From Patiria pectinifera (lineage: Eukaryota > Echinodermata > Asteroidea > Valvatida > Asterinidae): a stretch of 64,000 nt of DNA. Below the pieces are notes generated by a model, which saw only the letters and a list, made by a program, of their open reading frames with translations, was not told where the DNA came from and made no database searches. Shown here one piece after another: positions 22,498 to 33,700 of the stretch; within the stretch, counting starts at the first letter, position 1; each line of letters begins with the position of its first letter. Both the position numbers and the translations under genes were made by a program. The DNA lies in assembly GCA_029964075.1 (NCBI GenBank), contig CM057135.1, positions 23,400,863 to 23,464,862 of the forward strand. Direction: 5' to 3'.

Positions 22498-25400
22498 TTA
22501 CTTTGGTTTAAACAACTTGCGTTTTCTACGGAACTGCTTAGGATGCCTATCAAAACAGTCCTGGCATGTGGGATAACAGCCCAACCCTGCTGCTCCACCT
22601 ACAAAGTTCTCTGCAATACAACAGTGACAACAAATTAGAGGGAAACATCCGGATGAGAAGTACGGGACTTCGACAGGGTGGTTACATCTCAAATCCTTGC
22701 GCACGCAGACTCGGGTCAAAATAGGAGCGTCGGCGTGCTCATCATCATCTGGGACAAAATCACCAAAGACAAAACCACAAGTGTAGTCAACGTCCACAAG
22801 GGCTGCATCAAGAAGGGCAAACTCATGTTTTTTAATCATCTTGTCACTGTGTACAACTCTTGGCTTGTCACATTCTTGGCAGGTGATAGTGCGCTTGACT
22901 CTGTTGGCTGTCTGAGCACTCGGGTTGAATTTCAGGCCGTGACCTTCATTCTTGCTTCCCTTTGACAAGGATGGTCTATCCTTTTCAGATGTGACTGTTC
23001 CATACACACTATCGAAGGGCTTGTAGTGTGCTTTGTCTTGGTCGAGGATTGGGTCTGGCAAGAAGTGCAGCTCCTCAAACACTTCAGTGGGAAGCCGGGG
23101 TGGTTTGTGGAAGTTGCAGGATGTATCCTTGCACTTGACAATGGAGAAGGAGTAGTGAGTTTCTTTAACATGTGTTTCAAAGAAAGTTTTGACTTTCTTT
23201 GACTTCATGATGTCCTTCTTTGGCTTTGACATGTCTTCAACCAAGGTGGTCACAGGACGCATGTGGTTGCTCACTTGTTCTTCCGATACACCATCGTACA
23301 CAGAAAATGGCTCGTCATGAAGCTTCAACTGACGGAACAGTGATGATACAAGGCCAATGGGTTGTTTCAAACTGTTGATGACTGCTGTCTTCAGCTCTGG
23401 GGTTTTGATTGCAGCCTCACGGATATTGGCAACAGATGAACAATTCTTCAGCAATGCTTCCATCTCTGGGTTTTGTTCTTCGCGCATGATTCCCACTGCT
23501 TGTAGTGCTAGGTTAAGGATTGACATAATCCTCTCTGCTGGGTTTTTCCAACTATGCCCGGGTGGGGTTCGTACGGCATATAGTGCATCAAAGTCCTTTT
23601 CCATGAACAAGGCAATCAGTGATAGCTGAACAGAGATGTAGGTCACACGGTGATCTGGTCCACCATCACTGTATAGTATGAAAATGGGCTTGGCGTTCTC
23701 CTGCTGATTGGTCAAAACGGCAGACATCTCTGCACTGTGGCGGGCAGGAGAAGAAGGAGAGAAGACCGTGTCCTTCAGACCGACATTGACCTGGCCACTG
23801 TAGTAGGCTCCATCCACACTTTGTGGGATGTCAACGTTGAAAATGACACTGGGAGTCAAAGTCATCTTTGTGAAGTCATGGTCAGCTACTGACAGTTTCT
23901 GCTGGAGACCAACAAGGCATTGCTTTCCCCTTTCGACGGCTGCTACTGGCAATCCGGGTTCGCCAACTTTTACTTTATGCTTATCATCGACACACAACAT
24001 CTGGGCATGATCCCTGAATCTGACAGCGATTTCTTTCAGATATCTGAAACATGCAGAGGCATAGTGTGTATCTTCATGTGGTGATCTAAGCTGTCGCTGT
24101 TGAATCATGTATTTTACTTTAAGCCGCCCTGTGTGCTGAAGAGATGCTTTGGTGGAACAGTTCTTTGGCCAAAACTGGAGTCGCAGCCAGTTCACAGATG
24201 GAACTGGGACATCACCTGGACACTGCTGCTTAACAGCTTCCAACAAGCTTCTGGCTGACAATGCTGTTGCCATATAAGTTACAGAGTCATGGCGTCTCTC
24301 TTGCACTGCTGTTTCAGCTACATTCTCAATGTACTTGGATGCTTGCTCCCAAAACTTTTCATATTTTGGAGGACGTCCTATATTTATGTCTCGCAGGTCA
24401 CACACAACATCAGGATCTTGAAGTGTCATGAGCAGCTCAACCCGTTTGTTAACGTCAGCCTCTGAGGAATCATGAGCATTTGAACTGTCACCAGTCAGAC
24501 GATGGTAGATCTCACGCATGTACATAGGCTTCACATTAGCCATCAATCCACATGCTTGATAAAATTCTCGCCTCATCTGACGTGTGTGGAAGTGTGGAAC
24601 ATTTTCCTGCACTTCAGCAGAGATGCGTGCTGTTTGAGTCATCTTTTCTGAATCTGATGCCCCGCTTGGCTCTTTCCAAATGAAGTGGAGGTTGCAAGTA
24701 TTGCCACCCGGAGCATGCGTATAGAGAACTGCTGGGAAGGGTAGACCACTCTTTCTCAAATTCTGGAGAAATTCGTAACGCCGACACTTGTCAATTGGAA
24801 GGAGGTCATTCAGAGGCATATGTTCATAGAACTTGAGAGGCTCTAGAGTACGGATGAGCGGTGAGATCAACCTAGAATGAGCATTCACAGCTGCACTGAC
24901 AGGAAGGGTAGTCACACCAACAGCATCATCCAATATACGAACCTGTGGGAAAGATACAACAGTTTTGTATTGTTAAAATGTTTTGAATCACTATCTGCAA
25001 ATCCTTTGCATCACACTGATACATGTAGATGTCCTATTTTTTTTTTAATCAAAAGTAATAGCAACTTACTGGACTCAAGAGCTGATGACGAGCCTGCATG
25101 GATTTGTTTTGATTTGTCAGGTAGGTGGTGTATTTTTGAAGGCACTTTGCCAGACTGTCCACTGCATCTTGAAGTAACTTCCACTCAGGCTTGGCAATCC
25201 AGTTCTGAAAGATATGCATATGTACATATAGTCGATCATAAATCATTTGTGACAATATTTGATACAGACCTTTGAGGGTCCCAAACATTACAACGCAGCA
25301 TGTACATGTATAAAGCAAAAAGAAAATAGTCCTGCTTCCGGTTTCCCTACCTACCCTATTCTGACAGCACCTACCCGCATTTCTTTTTATTGGAAAAAGT

Positions 25401-26715
25401 AGGAAAACACCAAAAAATCATCAATTTCTTCCATATGATCATACCCAAAAAAAACATAGCCAAAAAAAGGAGAAATTCCCTACATGCCTACCTACCCTAT
25501 TTTCAAATGCCATGTAATCAGAAGCAAATGTATGTGAAAGTATTTGGATCATGATGACTTGTACATGTTTCTAGGTTTGTGATGAATTTGTACTACTGTC
25601 TGTATGTCTAAATTTTGGCTTAAACACTAGCCATTGACCAAAAGTTTAATAGTACCCTCTGCACTATAGTATTACACATGTACATGTACTACATGATTCA
25701 AAGACCCCCCCCCCCACAAAAAAATTCAATAAATAAAAAATTAAATAAAAAATAATTGAATATTAAACAAAAAAACAAAAAGATAAATAAATAAATAAAA
25801 GAACATGAAGAAAAAAATAAACAAATAAACAACTAAAAAAGTAAATCAATCAATCAATCGAGCAATAAAAAAAGATCACAATAGACAAAGATAAAAATAA
25901 AAGGAAAAACAAAGCAAGCAATACTGTACCTGTTCAAGTATGGTAAACAGCTGATGAGCAAGTGTTCTGAGATGGTCAACTTCCAGCGGCTTTGGCACAT
26001 GTTTGTGTTTACCGGGCACGTTGTATCCTTGCAGCTTTGCTAGCATTGGAGGGACAATACACTGCTGAAGAGCCAGTTTAGTCAGGTGGGGATCGATATA
26101 CCACAAAGTGTCATCCAAGATTTGCACGAACTGTTCACCAAGAGGTAGGCTGTTTTGTGCCCATCCTAAATTTAGGTTCTGCAGCCAGTGCACTGTGGAA
26201 TTGTGAAGTTCAAAACGGGCAGATGGACGATCGATGTTTCGGAACTTTGGCCATACCCGCCGCTTGGAGGCATCCATCATAACAGCAAATGCGCTGAGTG
26301 ATGGTGAAGTGAGACTGGAGCTGCCGGCAGACTCTTCTCGGCATGGGACTACCTCAAATGTTATGAATTTACCGAATGGTATGATATCTGATATGGATGC
26401 CCTCAGGGGTACTGACTGCTTTGTGTTTGAGTTTATGGAACTTTCAATCTTCGCTGATATTTTACACGTTGGGGCACCGAACTCGCCCTCCAGAACAAAG
26501 TTGTCAGCTGATATTGCCGATGACTCTTCCCTCCTCTTAAAACTATCTAAAATCTCCCTCAGGGTGGAGCTTGAGCTCACCTCAGTCAGGCCATACGGCT
26601 TGAGAATTCTGCATCCACTTACGATCTGGATCGACACGAACATTCTTCGGACAATCGAGAGAAAAATCTGAGAAAACAACGTCAGACCGTACCGCGACTT
26701 AAACATCGTGCACAT
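22498..26715 (-). CDS. DDE-type transposase-like protein, three exons
   Basis: Three minus-strand exons: 26715-25930, 25204-25070 and 24942-22498. They join in phase through GT-AG introns (donors GAACAG|GTACAG and CCA|GTAAGT, acceptors TTTCAG|AACTGG and CCACAG|GTTCGT) to give about 1121 residues with no stop. The last exon holds a plausible RNase H-fold catalytic set: a DD in CVDDKHKVKVGEP, a D in LYSDGGPDHR, and an E in KNPAERIMS. The last D and E are separated by 43 residues, and the first D lies about 106 residues before the second. The C-terminus is Cys/His-rich (TCQECDK, then RCNHP, CFPLICCHCC and CYPTCQDC) and very basic at the end (FRRKRKLFKPK), suggesting zinc-binding and DNA contact. 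The start used is ATG at 26713-26715; further 5' exons cannot be excluded. Reverse-strand AATAAA occurs at 21694-21699. Role (cutting and joining the element's own ends) is inferred from its sole position between inverted repeats. Confidence 0.8.
25205..25929 (-). other. Intron 1 of the DDE gene, with A-rich tract
   Basis: A 725-bp GT-AG intron. On the plus strand it contains poly-A/AAT low complexity at 25700-25890 and a C run at 25706-25714. Confidence 0.75.
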
Positions 26716-27073
26716 GTGTGCCGCAATGCTGGTATTAGTCTGCTCCCTTACATATTGCAGTTATTAAAAGCGGTTACAAGTTCCAGATACACGACCTTCG
26801 CTTCCACTCACGTCTGGCTTCTACACACAAAATCACGAAAATACAACGCCGTCTGCAAATGGTGCCCGACTATTCTGTGCAAAATATATGGAAGCCCAGA
26901 CAGGCCACATAAAGCCTATACTCAATGGTAACCCCATCTAAATACACGTTTAAATTGTGCAGCAGCAGAATTCTAGACGAACCAGTGAGTTTGGCGGTTT
27001 TGAGTCATCGTCTTACATGAAAAAAAAAACTTTTTCATTTTGCCGACGCGCATGGCTACGGCGACGCGCGCGT
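26716..27073. other. 5' flank of the DDE gene inside the transposon
   Basis: This should hold the promoter. I see no clear TATA box on the minus strand. CpG-rich sequence (GGCGACGCGCGCG) lies directly inside the right inverted repeat. Confidence 0.4.
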
Positions 27074-27105
27074 ATACCAGAAACCGGAGACTTTTTTTTT
27101 TGGCC
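27074..27105 (-). repeat. Right terminal inverted repeat
   Basis: Read inward on the minus strand: GGCC, A10, then GTCTCCGGTTTCTGGTAT. TTA follows on the plus strand at 27106-27108. Confidence 0.9.
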
Positions 27106-27214
27106 TTAAATACACGTTCACCATTGTTCACTGAATGTGGCAAAGCTTAATTTGAATCACAATGCCTGATATTTCTGAATATATACATGTATAAAAATGA
27201 ATGCAACATTTAAC

Positions 27215-28211
27215 CTGAGTAGCATCAGACATCATATTTCTCACAGCAGGCACAGTGCATTCATGGACTATGCATAGATTCAGCTGATGAGCCACGCACC
27301 AAAAGTACACGGCCTTTGGGTACTGCCTTTGAATTCTTGGTCCAACACCTCTCACTGTTCCCGCCATAGCACCTGGATATGGAAATAAATGTAAGAAAAC
27401 GTTGAAATATGGAATACCCTGCCTGTATGCCAGCAATGATTCTGCCAATATAGCTTTTATATGCCTTTAATTTCAATGTGCGACATGGTCAATTATGATT
27501 TTGTTTCCCTGCTTTCTGATCTGTTTCAGTCCCAACATTTGGTTGCTTACCTGCACCATCATAGCATTGGCTTCTCAATTTATTCACATCAAGATGAAGC
27601 TTTTCGAGAAAAGAAGCACTCAACATTTCTCCAGACGTTCCTTCGCTGACATCTAGAAATCCCACAAACTCTTCTCTAATCTCATCTAAAACAATAAATA
27701 AATATATATATATATTGGTCATTCGTAAATAACTGATAAAAGTGACACAACCAAGGCATCTCTGTTTTACAAAGGGTTAAACTGTGATTACAGACAAGGA
27801 ATTTTGAATCATCAAAGTATTTACGCTCAGTATTGGGAAATATGAATGGAATTTCCATGTATTGTCGTACTTAAAGATAAAGTGGTTGATATAAAATATG
27901 CATGCTCGTTTATGTGTGATGCATTTTCATTAGTTAATTCAATATTTTACTGTATAAATACAAACAAAATTAAGTTACTTGATATAAAAATCAAATACCA
28001 TTTTTGTCTGCAAGGCGAATTGTGACGGTCAGTTGCTCCTTGTTGGCAGAGTCTCTTGCTTCATCTGCAGAAAGTGAAAACCATCCACCAGCTTCCCTCA
28101 CATCTGCCACAATCTTTTGTTGAATCATTTCTCCAATGATATTGATAAGCTCATTCTGTATCGTTTTCGATTTATATTGTGCGTTCCTTGTTGCATTTCT
28201 GCAACTGAATC
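27215..28211 (-). pseudogene. hAT transposase, 5' exons (DUF4371-type region)
   Basis: Three minus-strand exons at 28211-27999, 27685-27551 and 27372-27215 have matching phases and GT-AG borders (donors AAATG|GTATTTG, GGTGCAG|GTAAGC, ACTCAG|GTTAAA; acceptors CTCACAG, GTTTTAG, ATCCAG). The translation reads as the conserved DUF4371 stretch of ZMYM1/THAP12-like hAT proteins: KTIQNELINIIGEMI, then WFSLSADEARDSANKEQLTV, EIREEFVGFLDVSEGTSG, QCYDGAGAMAG, and FWCVAHQLNLCIV. These three exons have no stop. The next exon is at 19687, separated by the intron carrying the TTA transposon and the solo LTR. The N-terminal zinc finger (BED or TTF/THAP) normally expected is missing, so the gene is 5' truncated at about 28211, where an unrelated coiled-coil gene begins on the other strand. 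Confidence 0.9.
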
Positions 28212-28215
28212 CTGT

Positions 28216-28939
28216 GAGCTAACCAAAGGCAAAGTACTAGATTTCATGAAGGAACATGGCAAACCTTCATGCGCTTTGTGGTTACGATCAGCTTATGTTG
28301 ATAAATATTGGGTCTGAATTATGTGCTACCCTGTCGGGATACAAAGACAGTGTCAAAACTCTTTTTGGTGAGTACCAAAAGGTCAATAAGAATAAGTCTC
28401 GCAATGATAATGGGCGTGAAAAGTTCAGATCTCTGTCCTATCAGTTTCCTGAAAGAAGACAGTCGTCAAAAAAGCGTAAACAGGCCGATGACATTATGGA
28501 TACTGAAGCTGGGGAATTAGTCGCCTCTGTTCTTCATACATCATTGGAAGAAAAGGACCGTGAACTAAATGTCGTAGGTAAGTCCTTGGTAGAAAAGGAC
28601 CGTGAACTAGATGCTGCCCAGAAGAAAAATGATCATCTTGCATCTCTGCTTACTGCGAAAAATGAAGAGCTGAAAAGAACAAGAAGCATGAGAGATTACT
28701 ACATGGAGAAGACGGACAAACTTGGGGAACAACTTCAGAACGTTACTACCAGTTGTGAAGAAATTGATGCAGAATTAAAAACAGCTCTTGATGCTATGAA
28801 TGAAATGGAAAAAGAACAAATTGAGGCATCAGACAGGATCAAGACACTTGAAGATCGCATAAAAAGTCTACAAAACAAAACTGTGACCACATACGTTGGA
28901 AACCACTACACCACAGATTTCACATGCCTCGTGCACTAA
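28216..28939 (+). pseudogene. Coiled-coil protein gene, one frame break, family unknown
   Basis: Two plus-strand frames read as one protein. The first (about 28216-28310) gives GKVLDFMKEHGKPSCALWLR and AYVDKYW. After a frame change near 28312, the second continues as SELCATLSGYKDSVKTLFGE, a basic stretch (SSKKRKQ), and then about 120 residues of heptad-like Glu/Lys/Leu sequence typical of a coiled coil, with a repeated EKDREL motif. It ends at TAA at 28937-28939. There is no transmembrane segment. Similar N-terminal segments before coiled coils occur in uncharacterised multicopy genes of marine invertebrates, but I cannot name one. The 5' end abuts the truncated hAT gene, so the junction at about 28211 is a rearrangement or insertion point. 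Confidence 0.5.
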
Positions 28940-29201
28940 CTGTTAGAGCATTATGTCGGCTATAACCATATTGGGCCAGTCATCAAAGATTGTTTGGAAA
29001 TTGTTGGAAAGGCTGTCAAATTATTTCCATTTTTTTTATGTCTCGTTTATATACCAGAGTTTTTTGCACGTTTCATGTCTGTTTCCTTTATCGTTCACTC
29101 GACCACGAATTCACGCAGTTTATCACACTTCGATCTAGATACTTACGCAACAGTTTTTAAACGCGATGTCTTCACGGAATTCGCACCTAATTGGTAGCAC
29201 A
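28940..29201. other. Spacer before the BEL element
   Basis: AT-rich and non-coding; nothing recognised. Confidence 0.6.
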
Positions 29202-29206
29202 GTCCA

Positions 29207-29916
29207 TGTTAATGTATTCACAAGTTTGCTTTTGTGTATAGCGCCCTCTGTCAGATGACTTTGGAGAACACAACTGAGCCACGAACAAACACACATTAGC
29301 ACATGGAAAATCCCTTCATGTCAGACATCTTTGGACGATATTTTCTGAGAATTGCTTGAGGTTTTGTCTCTTTTGAGACCCAACAAACTCAAATAAGAGG
29401 GAAAGGATGCAAGGAGGTAATTTAGAGACTCTTATAATTCTTGAGAAAGAAGTGTAAACCATATATTTGATTCATTTTATAGATAATTCTGCGATTAGAT
29501 TTGACATTCTGTAGCTCAAAATTGAGTGTGATTTTCGTATATGTTTAACCATTGAATTTGGATTAAGTGATGATTTATGTACGATGCTTTTGTAATTCAT
29601 GTAATATTCTGTGAACTTAAGGACATTTACTTTGTTTATATATTCACAGTTTTCACGAAGCCACTGCGGATTATTTCACAAGCCAGTGCGAATCATTTAT
29701 CATGGAAGACTTGCGAATCATCATCATTTTCATGGAATAAATGCAAGAAAGAACTTTGTTGTTATAATCAACGGCTTCTGTAGAGACCCTTGTTTACTCC
29801 TCAGTCACCGACCTTTGACCTAGATGTGACCTGTGACCCCCTGCGAAACCCCCAGTAGTAGCACTACGAACACCTAAAAGACTGCACCTCGATATTGATT
29901 TAGTGCTGCCGCTACA
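29207..29916 (+). repeat. BEL 5' LTR
   Basis: Begins TGTTAATGTATTCACAAG and ends TGCTGCCGCTACA. Small frames inside it are identical in the 3' LTR and are not genes. Confidence 0.97.
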
Positions 29917-30769
29917 GTGAAAACTCCTGCGGATCTTAAGCAGTCTTTGCTACAAGAACCTCCCCCTGCGTGATCAGTGATTGTGCGACACATCCTCACA
30001 TCTGGAGACGAGGCTGTACCTGCGTTGAGTACTGATGAGATGGCTTCACTCTTGTAGCTGCGACACGAGTGCCCGTTCCAGTACCATCGACCCTGCGACC
30101 CTACGACCCTGCGACCCGTCGTCTGTTGCGACCGTGACTGTTCTTCGGACATCATGGACAGGCACATGGGATCCAGCTGTTCTATCGGACATCATGGACA
30201 TGGGATTTCTTGATCATCAAGACTTCATCGTGGATCTTTGAACTGGACAGTAAAAACTGAGTTTGCGTCTATTTGTGCATTTTGGTTTGCATAATTGTAA
30301 TTTGCATTTGTGATTAGATGCAAATTGTCATTCAACGAAATTGTCATTTGATTTGAGCTTTGTTGATAATTCAGAATTTGTTCCAGAATATAAATATACT
30401 GTATGCGATACATGTACACTGAATTATAGTGGTATTGAGATCAATCACATTGTTTGCCATTTTCCATTTAAATGCGAAGTGTATTTTACTACATGTATTA
30501 CATGTACATGTGTAGTGCTAGTTACATGTACATGTACATAGGTGTGTACCATTGAACATACATGGTGTATATGCAATTGTTCTACATGTAAGTTGGATTT
30601 GGTGATACAAGTAGATTGCACAAATTTATTTGTGTTTATAATTGTACCTTTTGTTGATTTTACACACATTGAATTTGAGCAAAGAGTTACATACTAGATA
30701 GTATTAACTATTTGTTGATTAAGTTTTGAAACTTGATATACATGTAAGTCTACATGTGTTCTGTACGCC
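29917..30769 (+). other. BEL leader
   Basis: About 850 bases between the 5' LTR and the gag-pol start. It contains several TACATGTA/ACATGTAC runs (30490-30540). Confidence 0.8.
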
Positions 30770-33700
30770 ATGGCTGACTCAACAGAAGAACGAAAGCAGT
30801 CTTCGCCTACACCCTTCCTCGTTCCTACACCAGAAATTCCAGAAACACCAGATGCGCAACCCCCCTCCAGTGAACTGACATCAATACTCTGCAACCCACA
30901 GCTTCTTCAGCAAATTAGAGATCATATCTTGAGCAAAGAAGAACGCCTCAGCGGACGTTCAAGAGCCACCAGATCTTCAAGGCAATCTTCAAGATTTTCA
31001 GGAGTTTCGGTCAAGGCAACGCTTGCTGCCGAGGCAGCTGCCTTGAAAGCGAGGCTTGAGTTTGCAGATGTTGAAGGAAAACAGAGAGCAGAGGTCGAAC
31101 GGCAACAAGCTGAACTCAAGAAAATCCAAACTTTGACAGACCTGCATGAAACCGAAGCAAGGTTAAAGGCCATCGAGCAAGCAGAACGAGAAGAATATGC
31201 TGAAATTGTGATTGATGCTGTGAAGGAAACAGACAGCAAAACTTCACTAGTAGAAGAATACATCAAATCCCTGCCTACCCCGAACGCTACTCATGGAGCG
31301 GATGAGTCTGCAGCAAAGTCAGTCTCACCAGTAGGAACACCGGAAATTCCACAGCCAGACCAAGACTCTAGTACATCACAGCAGCAGATCAAGAACGAGT
31401 TGACTACGCCCAGTCCACAGACTACTCTGCAAGATCTCACAAAGACATTTGCAGAGCAGATAAACCTGAGTCGTCTACCGACGCCAGAGCCTGGTGTATT
31501 TACTGGCGACCCCCTTAAGTATCCAAGATGGAAGCGTGCCTTCGAAATACTCATCGAACAGAGGGGCATCCCACGCTCAGAGAGACTCCACTACCTACAA
31601 AAGTACCTGGGTGGAACTGTGAAGGAGTCCATAGAGGGCTACTTCTTCCTCTCAACTGACGACGCATTTGACAAAGCAAAGGAGCTTCTTGAGAAGAGAT
31701 TTGGTGATCCCTTTGTTGTCGCCAACGCTTTCCGCAACAAGTTGGAATCATGGCCCAAGATCTCTCCTCGTGATGGAAATGGGATGCGAAATCTTGCCGA
31801 CTTCCTCGGTCAGTGCCAGGTGGCTATGGAGACAATTGGTAGCCTTCAGGTACTCGATGACGAAAGAGAGAACAGAAAAGTACTCGTCAAGCTCCCTGAC
31901 TGGTTGATCAACAAATGGGCTAGAAAGGCTGTGGAGTTCAAAGAAAAACAGAAGAAGTATCCTCCATTCAGCGACTTTGTAAAGTTCATGCAACTGGAGG
32001 CCAAGATTGCATGCGACCCTGTGACTTCGATACAAGGACTCAGGGGACAAGACAGACAAAACGACAAAGGTGAAAGGAAAAGAACCCCTGGAGGGAGTTC
32101 CTTCTCAACCAGTGCGAATGAGGCAACAAAGAACAACAACACAGGAAGGGGGATCCAGAATCCGAAGTCCTGCCTTCTCTGTAGCAAGAATCACAACTTA
32201 GGCGATTGCTGGGAATTTCTGAAACAGTCATTGGAAGAGCGCAAGACTTTTGCGATGAAAAAAGGGCTTTGTTTTGGATGTCTTAACCAAGGACATATGT
32301 CAAAGCACTGCAAGCGGAGAGCCACGTGCAAAACCTGTGCAAAGTCTCATCCGACAGCTCTTCATGGAGACATAAGAAAGACGGAGAAACCCACAGAAGG
32401 TGGAAAAAATCCTCAGCAGAATTCTGAGAAGCACCAAACATCTGTCAGCTCCCACACAGGTGTTAGTCATCTTAGTGGAACGAACAACTGCTGTAAAAGT
32501 TCGATGATCGTCCCAGTATGGGTCTCACATCGTGATAAACCGGAGAAAGAGAGGCTGGTCTATGCGCTCTTGGACACTCAGTCAGATACGACATTCATTT
32601 TGGACAGCACTTGCGAGGCATTGGATCTACAGGGTACCAAGGTCAATTTACTGCTGTCCACCATGTTTGCGGAGGATCAGAAGGTAGCAAGCAGAAAGAT
32701 AGATGGGCTGATAGTGCGTGGATTCGACAGCCATCTAAAGATTTCGCTACCAGCTGCATACTCAAGGGAAATAATGCCAGCCAATCGTTCTCATATCCCG
32801 ACCTCAGAGATGGCCAGGAAGTGGCCACACTTGGAGAAGCTTGCTGATTTGTTGATGCCTTCGACTGACTGCGAAGTAGGCATTCTCATCGGCTATAATT
32901 GTCCGCGTGCCTTGGCACCTCGTAATGTCGTTCCTCCTGTCAACAATGGACCATATGGTCAAAGGACTGACCTTGGCTGGGGCATCGTCGGTATTGTAGA
33001 CCCCAACCAGTGCGAAGTCGACGACTGTGATCCCATCGGTGTGAGTCACAGAATTCTGATCCATGAAGTACCATCGTTTTTGACAGTTGGTGAAAGTCCG
33101 AAAGGATGTACAGAAGAGAATGTTGACAACATTCAATTCTCCTTCAGAAGTCGTGTAAAGGAGATGGTCAGTCCCTACGAAGTTGCACAAATGATGGAAC
33201 TAGACTTCTCCGAGCGAAAGTCAGACGAGATTGCACTGTCTCAAGACGACCGTAAGTTCTTGACCAAGATGGAGGAGGGTATTCATCAAAAATGCGACGG
33301 TCACTTTGTTATGCCGTTACCCTTCAAGGAAGCAGAACCTAAACTTCCAAACAACAAGATTCAAGCTCTTCAGCGTCTCAAGCAGCTTAAGGGCCGGTTC
33401 AAGAAGAACCCGCAGTATCACAGCGAGTACAATGCCTTCATGAATAACATCATCAAGAGTGGCTATGCACAGAAGGTTCCTGATTCCGAGCTTCATGTCT
33501 CTGATGACTGTGTATGGTACATACCCCATCATGGTGTCTACCATCCAAAAAAACCTGAGAAAATCAGAGTGGTCTTTGACTGCAGTGCCAAGTTTGAAGG
33601 AAAGTCATTGAATGACTATCTCCTACAGGGTCCTGACCTGACCAACACACTTGTGGGTGTCCTATGTAGATTCCGACAACAACCGATCGCCTTTATGTGC

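Larger units (their letters stand above)
21243..27105 (-). mobile_element. Complete DNA transposon, TTA target duplication
   Basis: A 5863-bp element nested in an intron of the hAT pseudogene. Its 32-bp terminal inverted repeats (21243-21274 and 27074-27105) read GGCC, ten A, GG or GT, then CTCCGGTTTCTGGTAT, with one mismatch. TTA directly precedes the left end (21240-21242) and directly follows the right end (27106-27108). It carries one gene, on the minus strand, in three exons (22498-24942, 25070-25204, 25930-26715) for a DDE-type protein. A ladder of diverged tandem repeats lies near the left end. A 3-bp TTA duplication with GG-starting ends is known from PIF/Harbinger and from Zator-like elements, but the protein lacks any Harbinger signature I can recognise, so the superfamily is left open. 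Confidence 0.85.

Noticed and set aside
22678..24010. Plus-strand frames opposite the DDE gene
   Set aside because: They are short, have no domain, and lie opposite a long spliced frame with matching phases.
29577..29823. Small frames repeated at 37370-37616
   Set aside because: They are part of the BEL LTRs, with no protein support.
30000..30020. TGGAGACGAGGCTGTACC as a BEL primer site
   Set aside because: It lies more than 80 bases after the LTR and matches no tRNA end that I know.
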